Assembly (NCBI GenBank): GCA_947561585.1 | Contig: CANNZV010001474.1 | Location: forward strand, 87,766-151,765 | DNA: 64,000 nucleotides | Source of the DNA: Caprella mutica | Lineage: Eukaryota; Arthropoda; Malacostraca; Amphipoda; Caprellidae | Reading direction: 5' to 3' | Part shown: positions 23,851-36,621 of the stretch, piece after piece | Numbering within the stretch: position 1 is the first letter of the stretch | Layout: every line of letters begins with the position of its first letter | Notes under the pieces: model-generated | Database searches by the model: none | Told to the model about the DNA's origin: nothing | What the model saw: the letters and a program-made list of their open reading frames with translations, nothing else | Translations under genes and position numbers: made by a program

Positions 23851-24274
23851 ACGGAATTGTTGTAGCGCGGGGCACGCTGACGGGGGTCATGATTACCGGA
23901 GGATAGCTGGCTTCTGCCTCGGCGATTCCGATGATGGGAAAGTGACCATCCTGAGTGCCCCCGGGGCACCAATTCTAGAGTGAGGAAAAAAAAAATACCG
24001 GAATTGTTGTAGCGCGGGGCACGCTGACGGGGGTCATGATTACCGGAGGATACCTGGCTTCTGCCTCGGCGATTCCGATGATGGGAAAGTGACCATCTTG
24101 AGTGCCCCCGGGGCACCAATTCTAGAGTGAGAAAAAAAAAACGGAATTGTTGTAGCGCGGGGCACACTGACGGGGGTCATGATTACCGGAGGATAGCTGA
24201 CTTCTGCCTCGGCGATTCCAATATCGGGAAAGCGACCACCCTGAGTGCCCCCGGGGCAACAATTCTAGAGTGAT
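23851..24274. repeat. GC-rich trimer of a 135-bp A-tailed unit
   Basis: Three copies (23851-23985, 23998-24131, 24141-24274) of a unit starting ACGGAATTGTTGTAGCGCGG and ending GGGGCACCAATTCTAGAGTG, each followed by an A run and preceded by one. The copies differ at only a few positions. A unit that ends in A and is repeated with its A tail looks like a retroposed sequence joined head to tail. No clear pol III A/B boxes were seen, so I do not call it a SINE. The minus-strand frame (VPRGHSGWSLSHHRNRRGRS) stays open through all three but has no known match. Confidence 0.8.
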
Positions 24275-24984
24275 GAAGAAAAAAAAAGAAAAAAAAAAGA
24301 AAAAAAAGAAAAAATAAAGAAAAAATAAAAATATTGTAAATACTGTACATAGGAATAGCATTAGGTAATATTTTTGTAAATAGGTATCATTTGTATATAT
24401 GTTAATCCCACTTAGCACTACCTTAGAACTAATCCAATTCTTTAGCTTGTCACGACAAAAATCCCTGAAGGGCTCACTTGAATCTCTACCTTAACATAAC
24501 TGTGCACAATTTAAATGTTACGCGGAAATTTCCGCCTTTTACTCTCCTACTAATTTAAATTTTCTTCCTTTTTCTTCCCGGTCATACTGGCCACCTCTTC
24601 CTTCCCCCTCTTTTTTCTATCTGGCACCGACCCCCTCTTCGTCCAGTCTCGATCAGGCGTTCCAGGCGATGGTAGTGTTACCTAGCGTTAGATTCTAACT
24701 TTCTTAGACTTCACTTGTATATCAGTATCATCTTTTTATGTGTATCTTTACATAAAGTTCAACTCTGTATCGTACAATCTTGCAATAGAGATTGTCGGAA
24801 ACCAGACTGTCCTATTCATTATCACTGCCCTTACCTACCTAACTTAAAATCAAAACTCCATACCATAAACCAAAGGGAAAAGACCCCATAGAATAGTTTC
24901 CATCTTCGGAGAGTGGGGATTCTTTTCTAACAGTGAACATTCGATCTCTATTTATTACAGTTAGAAAACTTTCATTGGCACTAT
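24275..24984. other. A-rich tract then a block of less AT-biased sequence
   Basis: 24285-24330 is an A-rich tract with interspersed G. The stretch 24420-24700 is less AT-biased than its surroundings (CCCGGTCATACTGGCCACC, then CGGCACCGACC-like and TCGATCAGGCGTTCCAGGCG sequence) and could be part of another retroelement. No frame or motif was recognised. Confidence 0.3.
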
Positions 24985-25875
24985 AGGGTCACGCATGTAA
25001 ACTCCGACCACTTTAACTTTAAACAATATTTCTCAAGAAAGACTCGAAATCATAATAATCCATAATAAATTCATGTAAAAAAAGTGCACTGTAAATTTTC
25101 CCTCGAAATTGTAAGGTGATCGTTTAATTTTCCGAAATACTAATACCCGGAATATTCCTTGGAAATCATTAAGGGATCAACTAAATTTCACTAATTCCTG
25201 AAATATTCAGTAGGAATCGTTAGGAGATCAACAAATTTTCTCTTATTCCTCGAATTTTCTTTTGAAACCGTAAGAGGACTAACTCATATTCAGTTATTAT
25301 TTAAATAATCACTTGAAATCGTAAAGGGATCAACTAATTTTCACTAATTCCATGAATATTCCCTGCAGATCGTTAGTGGATCAACTATCTTTTACTAATT
25401 CCTGGAATATTCTCTCGAAATTGTGAAAGAATATTATTACTTTCACTATTTCCCGGAATATCCCCTATAAATCGTTTGGAGAAAAACTAATTTTCACAAA
25501 TTCCCGGAGTATTCCCTCAAAATCGTAATGGAATTACTAATTTCCACTAATTCCTGGAATATTCATTTGAAATCGTAAGGGGATCAACTCAATTTCTTTA
25601 TTTCCTGAAAATTCCCTCGAAATCGTAAGAGGATCATCTAATTTTCACTTATTCCCGAAATATTCCATCGAAATCATAAGAAGATCAACTAATTTACACT
25701 AATTCCTTGAATATTCCCTACAAATCGTTAGGGCCTGAACTAATTCTCACCTCGAAATCTCACGGATATTTACTAAATTTTCTTCAATTCCATGAATTTT
25801 CCCTATATATCGTAGGAGGATTGATCAAATTGAACTATTCAAAAAATATTCCCTATATATCAATCAACGAGAGTG
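24985..25875. repeat. 52-bp satellite preceded by a TAGGGTCACGC end
   Basis: TAGGGTCACGCATG at about 24985 matches the left end of the small foldback at 5471. From about 25040 to 25875 a unit of about 52 bp (AAATCGTAAGGGGATCAACT, AATTTTCACTAATTCC, TGGAATATTCCCTCG) is repeated about 16 times with strong divergence between copies. The structure resembles the 60-bp satellite inside the 2999-7270 element. A right end matching TAGGGTCACGC was not found. Confidence 0.85.
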
Positions 25876-25939
25876 GATGATCTAGGAATATATGAATATC
25901 TATAGAATATTCCGAGAGTATCTCAATGTCAGCTGGTAT

Positions 25940-26010
25940 AGAGCGTATTTCACCGTCCCCATTTTTACGCCGGTAAAATCCCCCCGGTCAAAGTCACCCC
26001 AGATAAATTC
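25940..26010. repeat. Short word array: CCGGTAAAATCCCCC / GGTCAAAGTCACCCC
   Basis: Three to four diverged units (CACCGTCCCCATTTTTACG, CCGGTAAAATCCCC, CCGGTCAAAGTCACCCC, AGATAAATTCAG). It resembles the 20774 and 39440 arrays in style but not in exact wording. It could be a decayed end of a foldback element. Confidence 0.4.
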
Positions 26011-26987
26011 AGCAAAGTGAGCATTTTGCCACATTCGATGCAGCCCGAAGAGGCCTGCACTTACCAGTGACTCTCCAACCGGACAGCTATGATGTATTAA
26101 CCTTCCCGTTAATACATCATAAACTTAAAAAAGATAGTAGTATAGTTGTTGAAGGTAAAAATATTCATTTTAACTCGTACCTCATCAACAGCTAAGCACT
26201 CAAAATAATGTTGATCATCACAATGAATAATATAATTTACGTGAATTACGCCGATACGAAATCATTTAACAGTTTTGAAAAAAAAAGACAAATTGCTATT
26301 TATGAAGGAACAAAGTCAAAAAAGGCCGATACATATAAAGGAATGACATGGAAGATGTAAAGTAATTTAAAAATAATGTATTCAGGAAACACACGTCAAG
26401 CTCTTTAGGGTTAAGTCTTCTTATTACAGTAAATATTGTCTGAATAGCAATATTTATATCTATTATTATTGTAAATGCAATAGGGTCGGGAGGGGCGAAT
26501 CTTGCGCACTAAAAACTTTTAGGTTTAGCAACTTATTTTTTGCATATTTGACATGAAGAACCGCAATAAGGCCTTTTATACATCATCCAAAGGACAAAAA
26601 ATTAGCATTTGTATAATCTGAGTTATTGACGAATGTAGTGCGCAATTGAAATTGTCCTTGATGGGGCGATTCTTGCGCGCGAGAGGGGCGAATATCTGCG
26701 CACCCTTTAATTCCTTTCCATAGTGAAAAATAGCACTATTGAGTGTCTAGATACTTACTATAAAAATAATTCCAGTGTGTTTAAAAGCATAAACAATCAT
26801 ATGATTCAAATTCAAAACTTGAGACAAACTTTTTTCGACCTGTTTACGTAAAGTTTGTAGAATGTATGTGTGACGTCATGAATGTTGCTTTCTATTCAAG
26901 ATTAATTTATGCTTGTAATATTAGTTTATCTGAAGTATGACACTATTATATTTACTTATTATGTAATTATAAATATAATGAATAACT

Positions 26988-27545
26988 AGATGACGGGCAC
27001 TCATAGAGCCCATACTTTTGCCACCGCTTATAAATGACCTTGACCTTTAACCTGTTCTCTCCCAAAATATAAACAAATGATTCCTGAATATTGAAGCATC
27101 GTCACGCCCAATTTCAGACAATTTGGTTGAATTCTTTTGTGTTATAGATGACCTTGACCTTTATTTTTACCTGATTGCTCACAAAATCTAATTAATTGGT
27201 TCCTGCCTGGATAATTACCAACCGTCTACCAAGTTTCAGTTACTTTGATTGAACACATTTTGTGTTATATGTAAATCAACTTGACCTTTAACCTGACCGC
27301 TTCCAAAAACTCACCAAACCGTTTCCAGATATTGACCAATCGTCCCATCAAATTTCAGACAAATTGATTGAAAACTTTTTGTATTATTGAGTTATAAATG
27401 ACCTCGAGCTTTGACCGGATAGCTCCCAAAATTTTACCAGATGGTTCCTGGAGATTAGTCAATCGATCGTCTTATCAAATTCAAAGTAATTTGATCAAAG
27501 ACATTTTGAGTTATGTGAGCAACAAGATGACAAACAAAAATATGT
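26988..27545 (+). repeat. Tandem modules of about 120 bp with GACCTTGACCTTTAACCTG
   Basis: Four to five diverged modules, each reading roughly: AAATGACCTTGACCTTTAAC, cTGnnCGCTCCCAAAATCTAA, GGTTCCTGGATATTGACCAA, CGTCCCACCAAATTTCAGAC, TTTGATTGAACACTTTTTG. It starts with a CTAGATGACGGGCAC motif and ends with GAGCAACAAGATGACAAACA. The same modules occur on the minus strand at 36940-37435. Repeats of this general wording are widespread in animal genomes; the parent element is not visible here. Confidence 0.8.
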
Positions 27546-27779
27546 CGCCCAAAAGATAACCTTACGTAATCTATGAAAGTAATAATTCTTTTTAGATGTC
27601 AAATATAGCATTTATAACAAATTTAGCATACATATCTAAAACGTTATTCAAAATACTGTTACACTTAGATATTTTCACTTTATGTCTCTGAAATTACAAT
27701 AATGAGAATATAGAAGCTAATGGGTTTTTCGTACATCTATTAGGTTACGTGGAATATTCACTTGCCATTGTTAGGTCGG

Positions 27780-28960
27780 GGAGATACCCAGGCCAAGAGA
27801 GGGTCCATATGTACTGAATCCCCTAGACCTAAAGGTTAGTCGTTGAACTCTAGCTTCCAGTCTTTCAATTCTTTCAAGAAAGGTAAAAATGTATCAGAAT
27901 TTGAGAGTATAATGATACTATGAAGGTAGTAAAATTTCATCCAGAGTTGTGTCCCTAGTCTTGTAATAGGTAGAACATTCAACAACAATATTATGAGGTC
28001 ATGTTTCTGGGCGAAGATCAGATCGTTGGCAAGTATTATTGTTTTACTGTTTTAGGACCAAATGTTCCCAAGATAGAAGAAGAAGTTTCAATCGGGTTAT
28101 TAACAATCGCTTTTGACATTCTCTTTCAAAGAGGAAGAGTTCTTTGGTCTGTCTACAAGAAGGTAGGTTGACCCACTTAATTCCTTTGGTGTTTTTCAAA
28201 GACCAACGGTTCAGGTTTTGCGCCAGAAGATCTCTGCTACGTCCTTTTCTATGAAATCATCAATTTCGTTGTCAATAGTACCAACGTAGTATTGCGCTGA
28301 AGACGCCAAATTTCTTTGCGACAGAATCTTGGCAATTGACGTGATCACCACTCATGTGTCTTGTTTAAGTAGTAAAAAAGTTCACCATCTTGTTGGAAGA
28401 TAAATGATTGATTTTTGAAATGTTTTTTTTTTTCATCAATCCAATAGCTGGAACCACAATACTGTTAAGAGAGAATTGATCTTAGGCCGTTCTCCACGAA
28501 AATCAGAGGAGCATCCCAAGTTTTCGAGATAGGGGAAATCTTGGATATCTTCTGATCATGAATATTGAATTAGGTTGGCTTCAATAATGAAGAGTTTCTC
28601 GTTAAAGAAATCTACTTCATACCTTGTCGTGTCCGCTTTAAACTCTCTGAGAAGGACCTTTAATCTCTCAAGTCTCTTTCGCTTCAAGAAGTTTGAAGAC
28701 TTAATGTTCTCTCATTTTGTAGGAAGACAACTGAAGATCCTTCGTGATGATGATTCTAATTAAAGTCTGTATCACATTCATGTATTTAGCTATATTTTGA
28801 ATTTTTTCAAGTATTTCTTCGAGTCTTCAACATTGCACAAACATTCTTAGCCATTTTCTTTATTCGAACAAGTACTCCCACTTCTACACTTCTAGGACAA
28901 TCCTCAGAATGACAAGGTCAACGAAGCTACTATTCACAACATGGTGCAATGTCGATTTGC
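27780..28960 (-). pseudogene. Decayed, unidentified possible coding stretch
   Basis: Composition and codon-like texture differ from the surroundings. On the minus strand, separate frames give phrases such as RLKVLLREFKADTTRYEVDF, SSAQYYVGTIDNEIDDFIEK and KDVAEIFWRKT, but every frame is broken by stops. I could not match these to a family with confidence; a retroelement polyprotein is one possibility. A plus-strand frame of 62 codons at 28575-28763 is more likely a shadow. The stretch lies inside the 26484-29766 inverted-end element. Confidence 0.25.
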
Positions 28961-29766
28961 AACTTTTAAAAGCATAAAGATATCAGAATTGGGTTTCCCT
29001 GTACGATGATTTAACCCTGTCATTTTAGACCTGATATTTTCGATTTTATTAAAAAGAACCGAATGATAAGATTATATAACTATACTTAATAAAAAAGCAA
29101 ATGATAAACATGTATAGTGATGTTTGATATGTTTAACTACATATAAATTTCACAGAAAAGACTTATTAATGACTTCAAATTCACCCTGATTTACAATTTC
29201 ATATTTCGACCTATTATCTGAAATATATGTGGAATGTGTATGTTTTTGTTGAAAGTGAAGAAATAAACACATATATATAGAGTAATATTAAGCATTAAAA
29301 ACTGTTTCATGGCCTAAAAATAAATTTCTATAGTGCGCAAAATTCGCCCCGCCATGGAAAATATGGTGGGGCGAATAGTTGCGCACGGAAAAACTCCGCT
29401 AAATATAAAATTAAAAAGTCTAAAATGTTGTAATTTTAACTGAGGTAACCAAAGTCAATGATCATCATGCACTAAAAACTTCAGGTCATTATCTGGGATA
29501 GAAATTTTTTTATGACAAATTTATTTTTTAGGGTAATTCGGTAAAATGAATTTTCGACTAGGTACTTTTCATATGGTCTTAAATGTGATTTATTTCAACT
29601 ATGAATAAATGCCTGTAAGCTGTTTTAATTTTATACTGAGTTACTACATATTTGAGCCGGTCTATGACTATTTTTGTTATTGGGCTAGCATAGTCATAGC
29701 CCTTTAAACATGTGGTGCGCAAGATTAGCCCCGTGTGCTGCTGCACGAAATTCGCCCCTCCCGACC

Positions 29767-30237
29767 AAACTGATTAACCAATATCATAATATAGTGGAGA
29801 GTAAGAGTGAAGAATAAGTCAAAACTTTGAATTATTGTTTTCAAAATTATTCGTTTGCATTCAGTTTATAGTTATCACAAATAATATCAACGGATGAAGC
29901 AGACTCCATGTACTGAATAAACAATTTACACAATACAGACTTACTCCGTTAATAAGAGAGTATATGAAATAAGGAATATATGTAACATTGACGAGTAAAC
30001 GGCCAAAATGATAAATTGGTCGATTGATCGAGGAGAATTGGAAACTGAGTAAGTTTATTTCTTGAAGAATAATGGTCATGTTTGCTATCATTATCAGTAT
30101 TGAATAATATTTTTATATTATGATATACTCATATAATATACGAATAAAAAACATATATATTCGAATAGTCTTATTGTTGTGCAAAGCTACAAATTATGTA
30201 TTGTTTTGTTATAATTATTCATAATTTTTATTATAAA
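29767..30237. other. AT-rich spacer, nothing recognised
   Basis: No repeat or motif of note. A minus-strand frame of 76 codons has no recognisable content. Confidence 0.5.
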
Positions 30238-30239
30238 TA

Positions 30240-31304
30240 GAGCCCGGATATATAGTTCTAACGAAAATAGTCGAAATAGCGCTCAAATTTTTTTTATAGC
30301 TCTAAAAAAGAGTTTTAAAGTCGCTAAAAAAAGTCCTTATAATAGCTCAGTGTGTCCTAAAATTGATTTATTTCCTTTTAGAAGAAAATTCAAGAGTAAT
30401 TATGCCATTCATGTCTATTTGTTTATAGCTGATTTTTAATTATTATTCACAGAACTTACGCAATAAATATTGTCAAATGTATAGGTACTTATAATATCGT
30501 ATATATAAGACTATGAGTTTAATAAATAGTAAATAAAACCCATGTTTCTCAATTTATACGTAACTTTTATTTTACGAGAAACTAACAAGCTGAACGAAAA
30601 CTAAACAAATTTTATTCAAAAAACTATGTTGTCTGAATCACAATCATCTAAGAAAATCTAACAAAGACACTCACATAGAACAGCAAAAAAACAATTAAAC
30701 TTCATTACGAGAAATTAGCAGCATTTTATTGACATTTACAGCTCATGTCTTGAAAAATCATTTTCAATTTTGAAAAGCTAATTTCAACTTTAAAACAGTT
30801 TCGGGTTGTTTTACTTTGGGCATGTTTGGTTTTTACAACATAGACACTCAACTAACTATGACGTTCATAAATGTGTGTGCTCAAAGTAACATCTTTACAC
30901 AAAGAGCGAAATTAACCGGTCACAATATATAAATGCCATATATTTATTTTATTGGCATATCTTCATTCTTCATGTTTTATTCTATTTATTTAAGAAAACT
31001 ATATAATAGTATACTGTATTGAGTAGTTATTTATTCATTTTTCAATTCACTTTAATTTACCAATAATTATGCTCGTACGTTTTCTATGGAATATTACTGC
31101 ATGTTTAATTTATCAATAATATAATAATAATCTGTTACAAATATATTTTACATGTAAAGGATACCATCATTACTAGTTCTATCATTTAATTTCTAGTCAA
31201 AATATTTTTTATAGTCAAAATAGCGTTCATGCTATAAACGCTATAAAACTTAATATTTATGGTCACAATAGCGCTTATAGCATAAGAACTGAAAATCCGG
31301 GCTC
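30240..31304. mobile_element. TA-flanked MITE-like element with GAGCCCGGAT ends
   Basis: Left end GAGCCCGGATATATAGTTCT and reverse-complemented right end GAGCCCGGATTTTCAGTTCT match at 17 of 20 positions and are flanked by TA (30238-30239, 31305-31306). Subterminal words AATAGCGCT and TATAGTC occur on both sides in inverted orientation. The interior has no significant frame. Length 1065 bp. Confidence 0.75.
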
Positions 31305-31309
31305 TAGTT

Positions 31310-34300
31310 ATATCCAATATGACTCGGTAACCAATAATTTTTTTTATTATATTGGCTGGGAAGGATGATAGTGTACCAAGGCAATCAGTTTGAATTAGGA
31401 GGAACACTAAAATGATCGTTTTAAGCCATTTCCGACCAAGAACTGAACATCTATCGGTAGTTTTTACCGACTACTTTTTAATATCGACTATTGTATACTT
31501 ATCCTAGATTAAAGATGCTATGTTCTATTCTTTTTCAGTTAAAAACCGTCTGTGATGGTAATCGTCAATATTAATCCCTTTTTCTTCACAAAAATTCAAT
31601 TCACCTCAATATTTTTTAACTCCTTATCACATTCTATCCATTCCATAATTTAGGTCACCCTTTGATGGGTTTCATGTTCAAAGTCATCCCACAATTTTTA
31701 ATTTCTGGGCGCCACTAACGATCAAACTAATTTTTGCACTATCGTCTTGGAAGATTTTATATGTTGCAACATATATGCTATGGAGGATAATTAACCAAAT
31801 CTTCCTACTCCTTCTCTGTTTGATTAATGAACAGATTAGACGGAAAAAAATCTGCTATTTCATCAGTAAACAGTTATGTTTGGAGACTTGAGTTTAGAAA
31901 TGACATCATAACTAATCATTTACTAAGGGTACCAAACAATTGTGAGTGTTTATCTTCAATTAGATCCTTTACTTTGTAAAGCCTTTACCGGCCACTATTT
32001 CCAGTTCCAGTTCACCGGGAAAAGGAGCTTGAATGAGCGTAATTGAATGCTTCTAGATGGTCTGAGATGTGCCAGTTAAATCCTTTATAGAATATGACAA
32101 AGAAAAAGGTCATATTTTTCTTATTAATTTAACGCATTTTTCCACTACTCATTTTCAACAGTGACATCATAATTTTCACTCAGGGTAATCGAGATAACCT
32201 CTTTGAAACTTGATAGATGGGGCATCGGTATTAGTGTTTATTATTATTTTTCTTTTTGAGTAACACAACTGGACACGAATATAAGATAGCTTAAAAAAAA
32301 GAAACTATTGTTTTTCAAATTGTAAACTCAACCAAAAATCAACTGGCTATTTCGATTTGATAATTGAAATGTCTGGTTAAAAACAAAACTTTTCGGCTTA
32401 TCATATTGATATATATATTCTTACGATATCACTGGGGCTAGGGAGGTAGATATATTATTGGTTTCGATCGGATTATTTAAAGCAATTATTCATATTGTTT
32501 ACAGCTTTTTAAACGTTACTTGAAGTTCGAAAAATTGTTAGGAGTGGCTGGAATCAATTCCTCTTTGATTTCTTCTTAGAAATTTCTTGTATTTATTTTC
32601 ATTTTGGTACTTTCGATATCGCAATAATGATACAGTTTCGTACTAAACTTCACATTCCAAATTTACGAAGGAAAGAACCCAAGTCATATTTCACCTTGAT
32701 AATTTCACCTCGATCAGTAATTGAATTGTCAAAGCACGGACCATTCAATACTAACAGTAATTTTGGATGTGTACAATGAGTGAAAAATCATCAGTTTTAT
32801 TAGTAACATATTCAATTATTGTAGACCAAAAAAACAGCTATCCTGTTACATCATTATATGCTATTAACAGTTTAGGTACGTCTATTGAACTCGAATTTTG
32901 AACGATACTAGACATGCTAGTAAGTTAACAGCATGAAAAAGGCAAGTATATAAATATTCTTTTCATGCTAAGCCCTTCATTTCCTGCGTTCTAAATCACA
33001 TTACGTGTTGGCCTTACAAGGCGTCCTTCTTGTTTAAAATATAAGCAGTATATCAGAAATGCATGATGCATAGACATTTTACGCGTCTTTTTTATCTACC
33101 ATCTTTAAATTATACATATAAAACGAAGGCACATTGTAAGACAAGTCTGCTTTGGCTATTTACAAGCTTGGTCCTTTTTTTACTTCATGAATTCTGTCGA
33201 CTTCGTCCAATTTTCTGAGCCACGTATTTTTTGGAAGTCTTTGGAATACAAATTAGATGTATACTGTCGTAATAACAAATTTATTCCAAATTTATTTATT
33301 TCACATACTATGGATGATTAATATTAATTTTTTTAATTGATTCTGAAATGCATGATAATTATATATGAATATTATTTTTACTCAAAAAAAAAATCACAAC
33401 TGTAATTAAAATAACATTTAGATGATCGAATTATTTTCATACATGCACATACACTTTTGCTTGTATATTCAATTCGATCGACATTATTACTGTTATGAAT
33501 GGATTCACAATATTATTTTTACTGTAAGATGTTGTGACTTACATATAAATATTTAAATAAAATATTTCATGTTCTTGGAATTAATAAAATTCATAATGAG
33601 AGTGTTTGAAAATCCGTGTAATGTTAGAAGTAGGTATAAATTCTGAAAAAAATTTTGTATTTATTTTATATTAAACTCCCATTTTACAACTAGTATTTCT
33701 TGAAATAAATTTCATAATTCTCTAATGTAATTTATCTCCATTGCATTCGACCAAATTTTACCCTATATGTTACAACCTGGAACTAAAGTAATTAAACTCT
33801 ATCAATGATAATTACTCGTCAAATACCTGCGAATACGCTGTGTTCAAAGCCTCAGAAGTCAACTAATTTGAATTGAGAAGTTAACTAGTATAATAAACGA
33901 CTTGGAAGGTGAGATTACCAGACAAACACAAGTTTAGATGAGAACTACATAATTTATGTATAGTATACATAGTTGCACGTGACAGGATTTTATCTGCTGA
34001 TTGTTTTATTTTTTTAAATCTTCTTAAATTAAAAATTATTGAAAGAAAACATAATTTGTGAACAATTGTGATGTTTTCATTAAACTGGAAAATTTGAAAT
34101 AGGAGCTTATTCAATTGAGTGGAACTTTCTATTGGTTTCGAAATGTTGCTACACATTTACGATATTTGTTATTGGGTGGGCAATTATTTATTCTTGTATC
34201 TCACAAATTCCAGCTCACAAAAGAGGCAATATTCTATGTATTCCATACTCAATAGAATGGTATCTTGTATTGTGGCACAAGAAATACCCTATTATTATCA

Positions 34301-36155
34301 CACAATGGTAAGAATTACCCCCTGCATTCAATTAAGAAAAGAACATTTATTCTATTACACGATTTATAGCTTCGACTGCTGTCTCATTGCTTTATGCTTT
34401 AAGATAGGAAATATCTTTAGCTGGTATCGAAAAGAAGAATTCGTATCTGATATTGTGGAAGTTTTTCACTGATTCATTTCTATGCGAGGTTATAATATAA
34501 AGCAGGGATGATGTTTAACCCATTAGTTAGGAGCTACTTTCTTTGCTAACTGTTTTGGTAGTCTCTTGTATTTCATTCTTTTTGAATTCAACAGTTTTGT
34601 TATTTCTTCCGTATTAAAAGTGAACCCCTTACTCAAATAATTATCATAATGGTATATTTTGTGACATTCTGTTCGATTTGTGTTCGATTTCTAATCAGTT
34701 TGGCAATTTTTGTTTGGCTTGAAATTGTGTTCAACTTTTACGGAATGAAAAAGTTGTAAAATAAACATTAATTTTACATTATGTTACCAAAATGTGATTT
34801 CCAAAGAAGGAATTTTCAATTTCTTTTCTCCAAAAAATGATATTATCTACCAAGAATAGCTACAATAATGATTGCTTGATTTTCACCATTCTTTGTATTG
34901 TAAGAGAAATTATATGTAGATATTTTTTAGTTCATTACTCTACCCATCATCTGTAGGTATTCGAGTTGAGTCATCAGAGGGTAATTGAAAGAGACTTTAT
35001 CCCAAACTTTTAGGCAGGTCTAATAAGGCTGCAGGGCACTGTTCAATCTTCACTTCTCCAGCTTTTCAAACTTGTACTTGATGTTTTTGCCAAACGTCGT
35101 ATATTTTTGTAGGCATGCTTGGAAAACTTGGATTAATTTCTTCTATTATTGAATATGAGATTTATTGGAATCATTATTATGCTATCAAAAATGTTTTGTG
35201 AATATTTTTCACATATTTATTTTCAAAAATGCATTTGATATAACTAACTTTGATTTTCAAAATACACACAAGCAAGTAAGTAATTGTGATTTGAATATTC
35301 AATCGATTCTAAGCAAATAATATAATATGAAAACTTTACGCTTCCCTGAACATTATTTCACTGCAATTCCCTGAAACATTTCATTCCATTCAAGATGGAA
35401 TTATCGAGTTTGATATCAGTTTTTCGAGTCAATGAATCAGTGAAGGATGAATGCGAGGATCTAGGATCTACCATGCGAAGGATGAATGCGAAGGATTTGC
35501 CATTTGAATGAAGTCAAAAATGGAGCCAATTTATGTTCAATCTAGCACAACTTATTACTGATAAGTCGCATTCACTGAATTTGAACTGGTGAATAATGAA
35601 ACGAATAATTCAGTATTGATCTGCCCCGCACCAAATTCACAAATCTAATTGTCTGCTTTCAAAGTGAATTTTGTACTCATTTACATTTAAACGTTGATAC
35701 TAATTGTTATAAAGACGATTTAATATATTATGTAATGAAACTATTCAATCACAGGATGCTTATAAATGCCGAAAATTGAGTTGTAAGACTAATTTAACTT
35801 GTAATAAAAAAACTCAAAAGCAGTGGTGCTTAAAGTATTTTTTCGCGCACCCCTTACTTTTCTCATGCAATCCCTGATCATTGGTTTGCATTGAAATAGA
35901 TTGAACAGCTACAATAAGAGCAAGTATATTTGGTTACTATGATTTGAGAATTAAATATACAAATTGAAATAGTAAGGAAAGTGATAGTTTTATATATATA
36001 ATGTAAAATTATTATTTTAGGTAAGGAAAATTCGAATCCATTAGAAATTGAGGAAAACCATATAATTTGTGGAAATAATGCAGTATGTATCATTGTAGTT
36101 ATATGAATATTCGGAAAATGAACAGTTTTAAACTAATAAAATAAAACTAATCAAT
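31310..36155. other. Long AT-rich stretch without recognised genes or repeats
   Basis: The longest frame is 117 codons (34119-34472, plus). It is Tyr/Ile/Leu-rich with no motif and overlaps a 91-codon frame on the other strand, so it is not supported. GATGAATGCGA-type words near 35440-35500 are minor. I see no element ends in this stretch. Confidence 0.5.
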
Positions 36156-36159
36156 TACG

Positions 36160-36600
36160 GGTAACGACACTCACATATAATCCCGAATTACTTACAACTG
36201 TCAATCAATACTTGGTTTTTACAATATCTACCTATAATGTTCATCAGTAACAACCCAGTTACCTAAAACTGTTTATCAATACCTACCTAGTTACCAACTA
36301 ATGTTCATCATTGCCAATACCTAGTTACCTACTAATGTTCATCAAAAGCTACCTAGTTACCTACTGGTGTTTAACAATACCTACCTAGTTACCTACATCT
36401 GTTGATCAGTAGCTACCTTGTTACCTACAACTGTTTATCAATACCGACCTAAAGTTACCTTCTAATGTTCATTAATATCTACCTTGTTACTTAACTAATG
36501 TTCATCATTGCCTATACCTAGTTCACTAGTAATGTTCATCAAAAGCTATCTAGTTATCTACAACTGTTTAACAAAACCTACCTAGTTACCTACAACTTAA
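36160..36600. repeat. 32-bp satellite (ACCTAGTTACCTAC type), about 13 copies
   Basis: Units run ACCTACCTAGTTACCTACAA then CTGTTTATCAAT, with frequent variants (TAATGTTCATCA in place of CTGTTTATCA). Copies differ by substitutions and small indels, so the period varies from 31 to 35. Confidence 0.9.
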
Positions 36601-36621
36601 ATATGCCTGGCCTGTTCATAA

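Larger units (their letters stand above)
26484..29766. mobile_element. 3.28 kb inverted-end element with GGGGCGAATCTTGCGCAC words
   Basis: Left end GGTCGGGAGGGGCGAATCTT and reverse-complemented right end GGTCGGGAGGGGCGAATTTC are inverted. The word GGGGCGAATNNTTGCGCAC recurs near both ends (about 26495, 26662, 26686, 29341, 29372, 29713), in inverted orientation on the two sides. The left edge reads TAGGGTCGGG, similar to the TAGGGTC start of other foldbacks here. The interior holds tandem GACCTTGACCTTTAACC modules (26988-27545) and a decayed, possibly once coding stretch (27780-28960). No target-site duplication was identified. Confidence 0.75.

Noticed and set aside
23851..24274. Calling the trimer a tRNA-derived SINE
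   Set aside because: No convincing A and B boxes in either orientation.
23823..24418. Minus-strand frames with VPRGHSGWSLSHHRNRRGRS repeats as a gene
   Set aside because: They run through A/T tracts and repeat units three times with the trimer; no start, splice context or known domain.
34119..34472. 117-codon frame as a gene
   Set aside because: No motif, AT-driven composition, overlaps an opposite-strand frame, and no splice or regulatory context.
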